Assembly (NCBI GenBank): GCA_032871835.1
Contig: CM065301.1
Span: forward strand, 78,834,069-78,898,068
Direction: 5' to 3'
Length of the DNA: 64,000 nt
Source: Dipteronia dyeriana
Lineage: Eukaryota > Streptophyta > Magnoliopsida > Sapindales > Sapindaceae
Shown: in pieces, positions 47,281 through 58,836 of the stretch
How the letters are laid out: the number at the start of each line of letters is the position of its first letter
How positions within the stretch are numbered: the first letter of the stretch is position 1
The notes under the pieces: generated by a model
Seen by the model: only the letters and a program-made list of their open reading frames with translations
Database searches by the model: none
What the model was told of the DNA's origin: nothing
Position numbers and translations under genes: made by a program

Positions 47281-47350
47281 TTATATCAGTACATGATTAC
47301 TAGAGAACCACTATATATAGTGGTTCTCTTGTCAGTGTGTACTGATATAA
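47281..47350. repeat. 70-bp hairpin with a perfect 28-bp palindrome
   Basis: The core 47302-47329 is AGAGAACCACTATA followed directly by its reverse complement. Outside it, TTATATCAGTACA (47281) pairs with TGTACTGATATAA (ending 47350) after mismatched 8-base bulges. Confidence 0.9.
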
Positions 47351-48776
47351 CTTATATCAGTGCGTTGTATGTGAATCATTGATTATAGAGAATTTTTGAT
47401 AAATGTATATACTTTGAATCAAAATATATAAATCTAATGATTTACATTCAACGTATTAATGAATTTATATCGGTATATACCATCTTAAAGTTTTATATAT
47501 ATATCAATCAAAAGAGTGCAAATCCCAATTATCTATAATAAAACCCTCATGGCACATGGCCTCGTATATAAAATAATCATATATACTTGTAAAAGTAATA
47601 TGTAAAGAGAATTGAGAGGTTGATTTGAAGCGGTATTAGATTAGACTTGGAGATTGGCGGCGGCCTGTCACACCCTTTTGATAACTTAGAAAGGTAAAAA
47701 TGTGAATTGCAGCAACGACATTACAACATGTGTTTTTCGGCATGTGTCGGCATGTGTTTTGCGGCTGCTCATGAGTCATCTCTCTCTTTTTCTCCTTTTG
47801 CAAAATTCCACATTTATCCTTGTAATATCTCATCAGATCATTTAATATTTGCCATCGAAATTTCAAGATTTTTTCCTTGAAACTTTCTAGAAGCTTCCCA
47901 CTAATTTAACATAAATAATAATATTCGAAATTGGTCTAATAATTTACTTCTCCTATCCGTACTATAAAATTATAGATTCTGCCAATTCCCAAATTTTAAA
48001 CTAGTTGTAATTGTTCAAAGCAAAAACTAAAAAATACAACACACATGTAAACACAAAAAGACTTTTCTTTCTCCACTCTAAGGGTTAAAATGGATAAAAA
48101 AAATTTGATTATATCTTTTTTGATATATCTTCTATTTTGATATCTATTCATAGTAAAGTTGTTCTACCAATCATATTTATAACAGTTGATATCGTCAGAT
48201 CTCGATAGATTTATGATCCAATTGATATCAATTTTTATTTTATTTATATAAATAAAAAAACAAATACAACATTTAAGCATATTTTAGCAAACCTATACGA
48301 CATATATTTGGCACTTGAATATTGGAATTAGAAAATGAAATATAAATAAAATGGGAATGGGTTGTCTAAGGTGACTATTATCCTCTTATTTAATTATGGT
48401 TTGTGAATAATGTTGTGCATTTGTTCACGTGTTTAATTGTTACTGGGGCAGTGCACAAGTTGTAGTCTTTTGGGGCAAATTTGGCGACCAAAGCGAGACA
48501 CGTGTGATTGAAAATTTTAGTAATTAATTTTGCGCTGCCTTGCATGCATGATGCATATATTGACACCTCTCTATATTGTACGTATCCTAACGTTTTTCAT
48601 TTTTTTTTAAATTGCTTCATGAAAAATGTGATAATTAATAATCTCATAATATTAAATCACTGCTCACCCAAGCGAAAATCAGGTAAATAAATACTTTTTA
48701 TATATGCGTAGTATTAATATGTGTTATAAAGGCACACGTTAAAACATTATAAAAGAAAAGAAACATATTATTTTTA
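47351..48776. other. Intergenic, nothing firm
   Basis: AT-rich. TGTCACACCC at 47668 resembles a gypsy LTR start, but no matching end was found. A GCATGTGT/CGGCATGTGT triplet repeat lies at 47727-47765. Confidence 0.5.
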
Positions 48777-48899
48777 GGGGTTAAAAAAATATTGGTACTA
48801 TTTGAGGGGTATGTTGTGCAAATATCACAACTTTACTAATGTATGTTTAAAAGACACCAAAAGAGCGTTTGAGAGAAAAATTCCCTGAAATATTTTAAC

Positions 48900-49000
48900 A
48901 GTGAGGAAGTTGTCGTTTTCAAAGTCAGAGAGAAGCAACAGTCAAACCGACGGAAAACTAATCGACGGTGAAGTGACCGGAAGAGCTGCGATTGACAAAG
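48900..49000 (+). other. Presumed non-coding first exon of the Ulp1-like gene
   Basis: Purine-rich leader ending GATTGACAAAG/GTAAGATTG, a good donor. The next acceptor is TTGCAG at 50361, directly before the ATG, giving a leader intron of 1361 bp filled by the 21-bp array. The 5' limit is a guess. Confidence 0.5.
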
Positions 49001-49253
49001 GTAAGATTGATTATTTTTCCTCGTTTTTGTTGTTGTTAACTTGCATTACATGTTAGAATTGAGTTTTGTTGATAGGAATTGTAGAAACCGGTTAAAATAG
49101 AGATGTGAGAATGGTTGTGGTTTAGGTTAGAGTTTGTAATTTGGTTGAATATCAGTTGAGGAAGATGAAATCTGGGTTTTTGAGACTTTTTTCAAGAAAA
49201 TTGAGCTTATTTGATTATTCAGCTATTTTTGTCGTGAAAAATAGGTTTTGGTA

Positions 49254-50313
49254 GATCGAGGTTTTTGGAAAATGAATCGAGCTTTTTAAAAAAAGAATCG
49301 AGCCATTTTAAAAATGATCAAGCTTTTTCGAATAGGTTTTGAGCTTTTTTGAATAGGCTCGAACTGATTTAGAATTAGATCAAGCGTATTTGAAAGGGAT
49401 CGAGCTTTTTTTAAAAGGGATCGAGCCTTTTTTAAAATGGATCGAGCTTTTTAAAAAATGGATCGAGCTTTTTTAAAAAGGGATAGAGCTTTTTTAAAAG
49501 GTATCGAGCCTTTTTAAAAGGTATCGAGCCTTTTTAAAAGGTATCGAGCCTTTTTAAAAGGGATCGAGCCTTTTTGAAAAGGAATCGAGCTTTCTTTAAA
49601 AGGGATCGAGCCTTTTTGAAAGGGATCGAGCGTTTTTGAAAAGGAATCGAGCTTTTTTTAATATGTTTCGAGCTTTTTTTAATAGGTTCTAGCTGTTTTT
49701 GAATTGGATCGAGCCTATTTGAAAAGGATCGAGCGTTTTTGAAAAGGGATCGAGCCTTTGTTAAAAGGCATCGAGCTTTTTTGAATAGGTTCGAGTTGTT
49801 TTTGAATTGGATCGAGCCTATTTTAAAGGGATCGAGCTTTTTTGAAAAGGGATCGAGTCTTTTTTAAAAGGGAGCTAGCTTTTTTAAAAAGGGATGGAGC
49901 TTTTTTAAAAAGGGATGGAGTTTTTTTAAAAATGGATGGAGCTTTTTTTAAAAGGGATGGAGCTTTTTTTAAAGGGATCGAGCCTTTTTGAAAGGGATCG
50001 AGCCTTTTTGAAAGGGATCGAGCCTTTTTGAAAGGGATTAAGCCTTTTTGAAAAGGGATCGAGCCTTTTTGAAAAGGGATCGAGCCTTTTTGAAAAGGGA
50101 TCGAGCCTTTTTGAAAAGGGATCGAGCCTTTTTGAAAAGTAATCGAGCTTTTTTGAAAGGGATAAAGACTTTTTGAAAGGGATCGAGACTTTTTGAAAAG
50201 GAATCGAGGTTTTTTGTAAAGCAATCGAGCTCTTTTGAAAGGGATCGAGCCTTTTTGAAAAGGAATCGAGACTTTTTGTAAAGCAATCGAGCTGTTTTGA
50301 AAGGGATCGAGCT
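49254..50313. repeat. 21-bp GATCGAG minisatellite in the leader intron of the Ulp1-like gene
   Basis: Roughly 45-50 units of 20-22 bp, consensus near GGGATCGAGCCTTTTTGAAAA, become more uniform towards the right (49970-50120). Each unit contains CCTTTTTGAAAAGG, nearly a palindrome. The minus strand is open across part of it (FQKGSIP repeats), because three divides the unit length. Confidence 0.9.
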
Positions 50314-51487
50314 TTTTAATAAAATTTTGTCTAATGATGTTGTATTTCTGTTACATTGCAGATGAGAATTAGGTTGAGTGATTCACTTAAAACTCCAGAA
50401 GAATACTGGTACGAGGGTAAACTGACACGACACAACCATTTTGATGCCCTCGCCCATATAGACGATGCGCTGAACCGTGTCCCTGTAGAATTTACAGATG
50501 AAGACCGTCGGCGGTTCATGGCATCTTGTTTCGGGCATTTCCTGACGATGCATAGGGAGATAAAGTTTTCAGGTAGTATTATCCATCGGTTTCTTTTGAG
50601 GGAGCTCCATCATAATGGCCCCACAAATGAGATGCACTTCATGTTAGGAACCCAGTCGGTGAGGTTTTCGAAGGTGGAATTTTACCTGATCACCAGACTG
50701 CGGTTTGGAGTTGTACCAGAGACCACAATGTATGCAGCAGTGGAGAATGGCATACATGAGCAGTACTTTCCTAGAGCCGAGGAGGTGTCGCTGGAGCAGA
50801 TTAGGGGTGTTGTCACCCGCACAGATTTCGGACAGGCGTACGATGCTGTCAAGCTCTGCCTCTTATATATGTTGAACTGGATACTGATGGGGGTGGATGA
50901 GAGATTCAAGATTCCAGTTTGGCAGTTTCGGGTGGTTGAGGACCTAGATGCGTTCGACCCGTTCCCGTGGGGTGCCTACGTGTACAGGCATTCTATTCAC
51001 TCATTCAAGCATGCGCTTGACGGGCGAAAAGACGGGTTCGAGCCACGCCGGCAGGAAAAGGGCGTTGATGTACACAGGGTGGAGACCTACAACATATACG
51101 GTCTTTCTCATGCCCTGTTGGTAAGAAGTTCGAACTACAAATTGTACTTTATTGTTGGTGCCCAAAATTGTATGGATACTTATCGTACTTATCTATGATG
51201 CAAATATTTGCTTTGGAGGTGATCCCTGAGTTGGCCAAAGAGGTCGGTGTCCGAAGGGTTACTGATCTGACTCCCCGTATTTTGAAGTGGGAGTTGACCA
51301 AACAATCGAAAGGGAAGAAGCTAGCAAAGATATTCAAAGCCAGGGTATGTATCTATTTTGTTAATGTTTTTATTAGTTAGTATTTGTACAATGACATTGT
51401 TCTAACTAATATTTCAGATGTTTGCGCTCAAGGAACTGGTGCCGACACCAGCTGAGAGACAAGCACCGCACTATGCCTGCTTAGACG

Positions 51488-51501
51488 GGGGGGGGGGGGG
51501 G
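51488..51501. repeat. Poly-G run in exon 3 of the Ulp1-like gene
   Basis: An uninterrupted run of about 14 G encoding Gly residues, a likely slippage site that could shift the frame between copies. Confidence 0.85.
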
Positions 51502-52199
51502 AGCATGTATGTGGAAGATGACATGGATGATATGCCGCCTGAGGTCCCTGATCAGACCACCTTAGGCGGGATCAGTGGTATAGACAGAACCATTGACAGT
51601 GAGGGGTCTGAGCCTGCTGCTGGGGGTTTGAGGCCCAGTGACAGTGAGGGATATGAGATAGACCCTCAACGAGAAAGACATAGGCATAGGCATAGGCATA
51701 GGCGGGTTCGGTTTTTCTACCCCGGATATGGTACATCTGCAGGGGATTCCCTTGGGGGCGTTGGACGTGATGGAAAGGTCAACTGAAAACAAAGTTAAGT
51801 GTTTTTTAGTAACACGTGTTGATAGTTTTGTACTAACATTGTAGACATGATTTCAGGCTCCGTGGACTGAAATGTTGAACGATGTGCGTGAAGCCCTCCG
51901 AAAGAGTGACGAGGATAGACAACATCAACACTTGGAGTTGTTGGATATGATCCGAAAGAGTGATGAGGATCGTCAGCAGCAACACCGATTGTTACTTGAT
52001 ATGATCCGGGGACTTCAAGGTTCGGCCTTAAGTACACACCGGGATGAGCCCCACCTCCTGATCAATTATTTAGTCCCGGAGGGTCGACTGATAGGTTTAT
52101 AGGGGGGACAGACACCCAGGCTCAAGGGTCCCCCCCACCTCCCATCACATCGATCCCCCTATCTCGCAGCACGTCATTCCCCCCACCTCCTAGGATATC

Positions 52200-52520
52200 G
52201 ATTCAACCACCGTGGTCCCCTCCCCCACCCAGCACGTCCGTGGCATCGGAGAGGTCCTCTCCCCTACCCAGCACGTCCGTCCCGTTGGAGCGGTCCCCTC
52301 CCCAACCCAGCACGTCCGTCCCGTTGGAACGGTCCCCTCCCCAACCCAGCACGTCCGTGGTGTTAGAGCGGTTCCCTCCCCCACCCAGCATGTCCGTCCC
52401 ATCGGAACGGTTCCCTCCCCTACCTAGCATGACGGTGCCGTCGGAGCGTTCCCCTCCCCCACCCAGCACGTTCGTGGCGTCGGAGCGGTCCACTCCTCCA
52501 CCCAGCAAGTCCATGGCGTC
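52200..52520 (+). repeat. 39-bp coding minisatellite (Pro-rich) in the Ulp1-like gene
   Basis: About eight units of 39 bp encode variants of the 13-residue repeat SVPLERSPPQPST. The unit keeps the frame. Adjacent units are nearly identical at 52270-52350, indicating recent expansion. Confidence 0.88.
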
Positions 52521-54077
52521 GGAGCTGTCCCCTCCCTCTGTGAAGCGTTTAGGTAAGCGCGGATGGCAGTTGGTGAACCCTTACACAGATCCATGCTGTC
52601 CAAAGAGGTTAAAGACACGGCTCGAGTCCGTGGGACACATTTTTGACCCCCACAGACTAGTGGACGGTGACCACCTAGCGGCATACAAGGCCTTCAAGAG
52701 GAACATCAACGGGGAACAGTGAGTCCAACTTTTTATAATACAAATGGATGTACATTTCTTGTTTATTCTAATTTATGTATAGCTAAGGTAATTCAATCAT
52801 TATACAGACATGATGTGGACGTGTTGTCACCGGTTACCACGGGATGGTTCGTGCGTATGCAGTCCAACTTCATTGACTTGGAGGACAAGGTACGTACTTA
52901 TTATATTTCATATTAACTTTTGTGTAAGTATTGTTGAATTGTTAACAAGTACGGTGGTTTTATTGTTTGTCAGCATATGGATGCATACCTAAATATTCTA
53001 CGCAAGCGTCAGCGAGGATTCCACAATGTGTACAACCAGAGGATCAACGTGTTGGATACACAATTTTATGTAAGTAGTTATAACATTTGGGAATCACATC
53101 GGATTTTATGCTTCTGTATTAATAATACGATCTTGTCAATGCTTGTACAGCCACTTATGTTGTACATGTGGGAGAGGATGATGCCTCGTGATTCCCACGG
53201 TGTTGTGAGCACGGCAAGGTGGAATGTGTTACAGTCCCGATGGTTGGAAGAGGACCTTCTCACGGTCCGTGGAGCAACCACGAGTGGAAACCGCCCATGG
53301 CAAGAGGTTGACCAGGTAAGTGTTACATGATTGAGATGATTTAAAAAAAAAATTGTAAGTATATCCTCAGCTAACACGGCATACAAACTATTACAGGTGC
53401 TGATTCCGTGCAACGTTACGGCCCAACATTGGCTGGTGGTGAGCGTCGACCTTTGTCACATGAAGATTGATATTTATGACCCCTGGAGACAGGAAGTCCC
53501 TTATCAGATCAGGCATCAGCAGGTCCGGCCATTACGGTGGTTTTTACCCTCCATGTTGAGTGACGCAGGGTTCCACACAGCACGGCGTCCTGGGCGTCGG
53601 GCGTTCACTCGGGAAAATAAGCCCTTCTCGGTCAGTCTGGTGCATCCTTCTACAGTCCCCTAACAAAAGAAATCGTAAGACATTCTATTTCATTCAGGTG
53701 TTTACATATTGTTTATGAACGATTTCTAATGGTGTTTTATGTCCCGAATTGTAGAGGTAACTGTGGTCCCCATACTTTGAGAATTATCGAGTATATAGTG
53801 GCGAACCGAATGCCTTTTGATTGGTCAGAGGATGACATGAGGATGATTCGGGAAAAAATGGTTGTGGAGATTTTTGCTAACTCCAGGCCCGCCAAGTGAT
53901 TTTTTATATATTACCATTTTAGTTGTACACAGACATGTAATTAATTCATGAATATTAATTCATTCATTATTCATTCATTAATATTAATTCATTCATTAAT
54001 AAATAATTATTGCAATTCCAAATTATTACAATATGATACACTTCCAAAAAATTTCAATGTGATCAAAAAATTGTCAT

Positions 54078-56002
54078 TCATTCCCTATTAGAGTCAATGT
54101 TAGGACACGTTTGTTTGTTGTTTTCAATTGAATGACAGATGCTACACTTGCGGCGATATTCATCGGGAACAGCTCTTCTTGTACCTTCATTAATCATCGG
54201 TGGATTAGAACATCTCCTGGAATTATGCCCTGGTTGTCCACATCTTCTACATGATTGTGTAGTTGTCCTCTCCGAAGAAGAGACATGGCGACCTATCGGA
54301 ACACTTTAGAAATCCCTGTTTCAATGCTTGCATACCTATCGGAAATGAAAACTAGCTCATCAATATGACATAGGGCACCCTTCAAGCAATCCAAAAACCA
54401 TTCCCATGAAAGATTGTTTTCTGAGTCGCCGTACCCAAAAGCAATTGGATACACCTGTTCGTTCCCATCTTGTGTTGTTGCAACAAACATTGTACCCCGG
54501 AATCGTTCCTTCAAATAGGTACCATCAACGGCAATGACTAGACGCATACACGTTCGGAATCCTCTAAGTGAGGCACCAATCGACATGAAGAAGTACAGAA
54601 ATGTATCATCTTCGTTGCACTGTAAGTCAGTGATTATGCCGGGATTTTGTTGTTCCAAAACGTAACCAAATGATGGAAGCAGTTGGAAGGTTTCCTCATG
54701 TGTTCCATATGTCAGTGACGACGCATAATCGAGGGCGGCATGTGTCTTACTGTACATGATTTGGATTCCATACATTGATTTCATGTCGGAGATTATGTCC
54801 TTCGGACCCATTAGTCGACCATCTTGTTGTTGAAGTCTAGGTGCAATAACTTCTCCAATTGTGACTGCACTAGTTTGTCGGTGCCGGCGGTGAATTTCCT
54901 CTAACGGATAAGTGTGTTCGTTGACAAAACTTCTTACTTGAAAGTATGTGCCTTCATCTCTCCTCACCGCTCTTAACTTCCACGTACAATTTCCCATCAA
55001 ACAAACTAGATGTAATGTTGTTTTATTGGACCTTTTTACCTTCCACTCGAAGTTCTGCCGCATTGCAAAATGGCCTACTAGTCTCTTCAAATCCTTTTTC
55101 GTTGTAAAAAACTGGCCTTTATATATCATGCTTGTAGGTTCATCTTCAAACAAGTTTCTTCTTCCACCAATACCAAACGAGTATGATTCTGCTCCTGGAA
55201 TAACCCATGTTCTTGCATTATTTGAATCATCTGCAGTTACATTAGCCCTCTCCTCGAAGGTCCCAACTATATCTGGTGCACTGAAACTAAATCTGTGTAC
55301 ATGTCTTACACGTCTTTCCATTTTGACAGGTTCTACATCATCCTGATTGTCCTCTACATTTTCTACATAATTTAAATTGCCCTCATTATCCACCTCATGA
55401 TTCACCCCAACATTCAGTGTTGTATTCTCCTTATTGTTGATGTCATTGTAGAACTCATTGTATTGGTGGTTGTACTCTCTACCATTCATCTCAATATGAC
55501 AACCAAATACATCGTCGAATTGAGGTTCCGGTCTATTATCATGGGCGACTACTTCCGGTGGGACAACACTTATGTTTTCCGGAACATCAATCCCATTTCT
55601 TTCTGTGAACAACTGGTTGCTTCCGTCTGACGATCAAAATTGTTGGGTGTTATCAGGATGAGGGATATCTTTACCAACGACACCTCCCGCTGGCCTCTCG
55701 ATTAGACTAACACATACTTGAGGGATCACCCTATCTTCCCCTAGCATAAACTGAACATCGTCATTGTTTCTTATAAATGTACGACATGTAGTCCCAGAAA
55801 CAATTGATAGAGACTGTAGCTCAGCACTGTATTTGTTCTCATCAAACTTCACAATAGTTTGCACGATCGACACCAGTTCGTCGTAACTCAAATTCTTTGA
55901 CACATACAAACCTTGGTTATCGGAACCTAAATACCTCTGATTTTCGTCTGGTAATTGCTTCCAACGACCGTTGTAAGATATGACTATTCTCACCCTATCC
56001 AT
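54078..56002 (-). pseudogene. MURA-type Mutator transposase, internally deleted
   Basis: It starts at ATG 56002 (MDRVRIVISYNGRWKQLPDE), just after an acceptor (GACAG, ending 56007), with the PB1-like N-terminal region. An in-frame TGA at 55636-55634 interrupts it. The MuDR domain follows (FTTKKDLKRLVGHFAMRQNF, LVCLMGNCTWKLRAV), then the DDE domain with its first two Asp residues (LVIAVDGTYLKERF, LVFISDRYASIETG). Right after GISKVF the text jumps, in a new frame, to a CCHC knuckle (CRRCGQPGHNSRRC, 54251-54210) and a second decayed knuckle (CSICHSIENNKQTC). The third acidic residue and the SWIM finger, normally between these, are missing. The stop at 54078 ends it. It cannot be an active transposase. 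Confidence 0.88.
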
Positions 56003-56105
56003 TGTCCTGTCAAAACCAACATCAAAAACCATTAATAAGGAAAAAAAATTCATATTAAATTTACAATTATAAAGGATTAAACAAAAATCAAAAGTGTAAG
56101 ATATG

Positions 56106-56577
56106 AAGCTTTTTTTAAAACGGATCGAGATTTTTTTGTACATGATCGAGCCGTTTTTGTACATGACCGAGCTATTTCTAACGGGATCAAGGTTTTTTTG
56201 TTCAAGACCGAGCTCTTTTTCTACATAATCGAACTTTTTAATATATGGCTCGAGCTTTTTTTCATATGCCTCGAGCCTATTTGAAAGGGATCGAGTTTTT
56301 TTTTTTTAGGAATCGAGCTTTTTTGTGAGGGATCGTGTTTTTTTTTTGTGCTGTATCGAGCCTTTTTCAAAAGGGATCGAGCTATTTGTGTGAGGGATCA
56401 AGCTATTTGTGTGAGAGATCGAGCTTTTTTTGGCAGGGATCGAGCTTTTTTTCTGATGGATCGAGCCTTTTTTGCCAAGGATCGAGCCTTTTTTCCAGGG
56501 AATCGAGCTTTTTTAGAATTTGATCGAGACTTAGTTTCACATTTCCGAGCTTTTTTACAAATGTTTCGACCTTTTTT
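56106..56577. repeat. GATCGAG minisatellite in the leader region of the transposase gene
   Basis: About 22 units of roughly 21 bp, e.g. GATCGAGCCTTTTTTGCCAA, more diverged than the left array. They run on the same plus-strand orientation as the array at 49254-50313, so the two arrays are in direct, not inverted, orientation within the element. Confidence 0.87.
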
Positions 56578-57076
56578 TAAAACATTTTCACCTTGTATGT
56601 CCAAGATTATAAACTTCTTTGCACCACTACAACTCAACTCGTCCAAATATATATACAAAAAAAATATGTATACATGTTCATTCATTCTTTGTAAAAAGTT
56701 TACAACTCCAGGACATCAATATAAAAAAATTCAGACAACATGTTCATAAATGTTCATACAGTGTTATACCACATAGAAATACAATAAAAAATGGAAATGA
56801 AGATCAGAAATATTATTTTACCTTCTTGTGTAAAATCTGGAATATGTGCAATATCTGGAATACAATAAATCTGGAATGAAGCTAGTTTTGTGAAGAAAAA
56901 ATGGAGTAGGTGATTGATTTTCAGACAACTTTATTACACGACAACCTTTAAAGAATAAAATATCGATTATTTAAGGGCAATTTCGGTAGCTCACCATAAT
57001 AGGTGCCTTTTAAACTTAACTTATTATAAATGTGACATCACTGCAATTGACCAATAAAAATGTGACATTCCTCACC

Positions 57077-58226
57077 ATTTCCACATTGTATTTATTGTCC
57101 ATACTCACAAAAAATGATAATAAATATATTATGATTTTCATTTTATAGTGTTTTAACCGATACACTTATCATGACATTCCTTTTATAATGTTTTAATTTG
57201 TACCCTTTTGGTACATCTTAGTATTGCCTTTTTTTTTATATATTATTTATTTTAACCATTACACTATTATATAAATTCATGGTTTTTTTAAAGAGGAGAA
57301 AGACTCGAACCGTAACCTTTAGTGTATAAATGGAGGGGTTTACCATTGAACCAATATTATATAGTCAAAAGTTAGGTAAAAATTACGATCTTTTAATATA
57401 TTTTCCTGTTTTAATGACTTAATATATTTTTCATGTTTATAAAAAATGATTTATGTACTGATAGAAGCTAGAGCCTTGCTGCTTCTCTTTCTAAGCAAAA
57501 ACAAAAACTAAAAAAAAAAACTAAAAAAACTAAAAAAGAAGCTGTTTTCCCTTTAATAAAATTTTTAAAATGTTAATTTCACCCTTATTCTAATGAATAA
57601 CGAAACACAATTTGAATTTTCAAAAAACAAACCAAAAACAATCTCCTCCCAAACACCATATTCCACCTTACACTTTTCTTTTTGACTTTCAACCTATAAT
57701 CACTTTATTATTTTAATAGATTTTATTTTAGATTAATTTATTACTTATTTATATTAATAAAAAAATCAAATTAACTTTTATCTTTTTAATATTTTAAAAC
57801 AATTTTTCATTTCAGAATAATTTTGATTAATAGATTTTTTTTATTTCAGATTAATTTTTATGACTTTATTATTTTAATAGATTTTTTGAATCTAAACTAA
57901 TTTTTATCACTTTGTTGTTTCAATAATATTTTTTTATTCCAGATTAATTTTATCAATTTATTATTTTGATATATTTTTTAATTTCAAGGTAATTTTTATT
58001 GTTTTAGAATTTTAATAAATTGTTTTTTTTTGTTGAAAAATATAGTAAAAATGAGTTATATTATACATTTTTATCACAAATATATAAATATAAATATATT
58101 ATTTACTCTAATTAAGACGAAATGTCATATTATAGGTAGAAATATTCTAAATGTTCTAACTAAACCTTTTCAAAAGCTCTTTTAAGTATAAAAACCCTTC
58201 TAATTAAATACATTTTCCAATCTGTA
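57077..58226. other. Intergenic with a SINE-like scrap
   Basis: On the minus strand TGGTTCAATGGTAAA (57353-57339) and GGTTCGAGTCT (57311-57301) are spaced like A and B boxes of a tRNA-derived SINE and precede an A-rich stretch. The rest is AT-rich without genes. Confidence 0.5.
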
Positions 58227-58234
58227 ATTGAAGT

Positions 58235-58828
58235 CAGGATCAGCCCGTAGGTATAGTAAACCCAACATTGTACTAGGGTCCCCAAATGGTCAAATTTACT
58301 TCTTCTTTTGGAGCCTCATGTCTAGTATAAAAATGGTCCAATTTCAAACATAGCTTTGTTTTTTTTTTTAATAAGGTTCAATTATCCATATCTAGTTCTA
58401 TTTTATAGAAATAAACATCAGAGCCCAATTAATTCTAACATATTAAACTTAATTTTACATTATTTGAAAGTCCAATTAAATTGCTAACATTTCTTTACTA
58501 ACCTAGTTAAAATCGTCATCCACTCACTCCGTGAATCTGTGGTAGTCCACTTTATTTGCTAACCTAATCCAATTGAATTGCTAACATTTCTTTAATGATA
58601 ATAATTTTTAAAACAATACTCACCTACTGATCTATCAGCACCCAATTTGTGAGATAAATGTAAAAAATAAAAGAACAAAAGACACGTGATATACTCCCAT
58701 TGGTAGAGTCAGTATTTTGGATACTGACCAGTCAATACCTAAGCATCGTTCTAATTTTTATATAAAACCCCGATTTTTATTAATATCATTAAATGATTTG
58801 GACCCCAAAATATCTAGAGACGACCTTG
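58235..58828. mobile_element. hAT-type MITE, 594 bp
   Basis: The ends CAGGATCAGCCCGTAG and, complemented, CAAGGTCGTCTCTAGA are flanked by an exact 8-bp duplication ATTGAAGT (58227-58234 and 58829-58836). An 8-bp duplication and CA-starting ends fit hAT. No coding capacity. Confidence 0.85.
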
Positions 58829-58836
58829 ATTGAAGT

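Larger units (their letters stand above)
50362..53899 (+). pseudogene. DUF1985 / Ulp1-like cysteine protease gene of element B, nine exons, nearly intact
   Basis: Exons: 50362-51120, about 51213-51344, 51418-51777, 51857-52718, 52808-52889, 52974-53069, 53151-53315, 53397-53674 and 53755-53899. Exon 1 encodes the DUF1985 region (MASCFGHFLTMHREIKFSGS, KVEFYLITRLRFG). Exon 4 holds a coiled coil (REALRKSDEDRQHQHLELLD) and a Pro-rich tandem repeat. Exons 8-9 encode the C48 (Ulp1) catalytic fold: His in TAQHWLVVSVD, Asp in IDIYDPW, Cys in GNCGPHTLRI. Lesions: a frameshift near 52085-52092; TAA at 53661 where the oxyanion-hole Gln is expected; and exon 2 has an AA where an AG acceptor before IFALEVIPEL would be expected. 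Ulp1 enzymes cleave SUMO; the substrate of these transposon versions is unknown. An exon model made by eye may be off by a few bases. Confidence 0.85.
48777..57076. mobile_element. Element B: Kaonashi-type Mutator-like element
   Basis: This 8.3-kb unit has degenerate inverted ends. The left one includes ATATCACAACTTTACTAATG then GTTTAAAAGACACC; the right one, complemented, GATGTCACATTTATAATAAG then GTTTAAAAGGCACC. A Ulp1-like protease gene runs inward from the left and a MURA transposase gene inward from the right, meeting tail to tail with a gap of about 180 bp. Mutator elements carrying DUF1985/Ulp1 genes are known in plants as Kaonashi MULEs. Arrays of GATCGAG units lie in both leader introns. 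The exact terminal base and 9-bp duplication could not be confirmed. Confidence 0.8.

Noticed and set aside
49823..50286. Long minus-strand open frames with FQKGSIP / LFKKARS repeats
   Set aside because: They arise from the minisatellite unit being about 21 bp. No start context, no flanking exons, and the sense of the element's gene is opposite.
49254..50313. CRISPR-like array
   Set aside because: Units are contiguous without unique spacers, and the context is a plant transposon.
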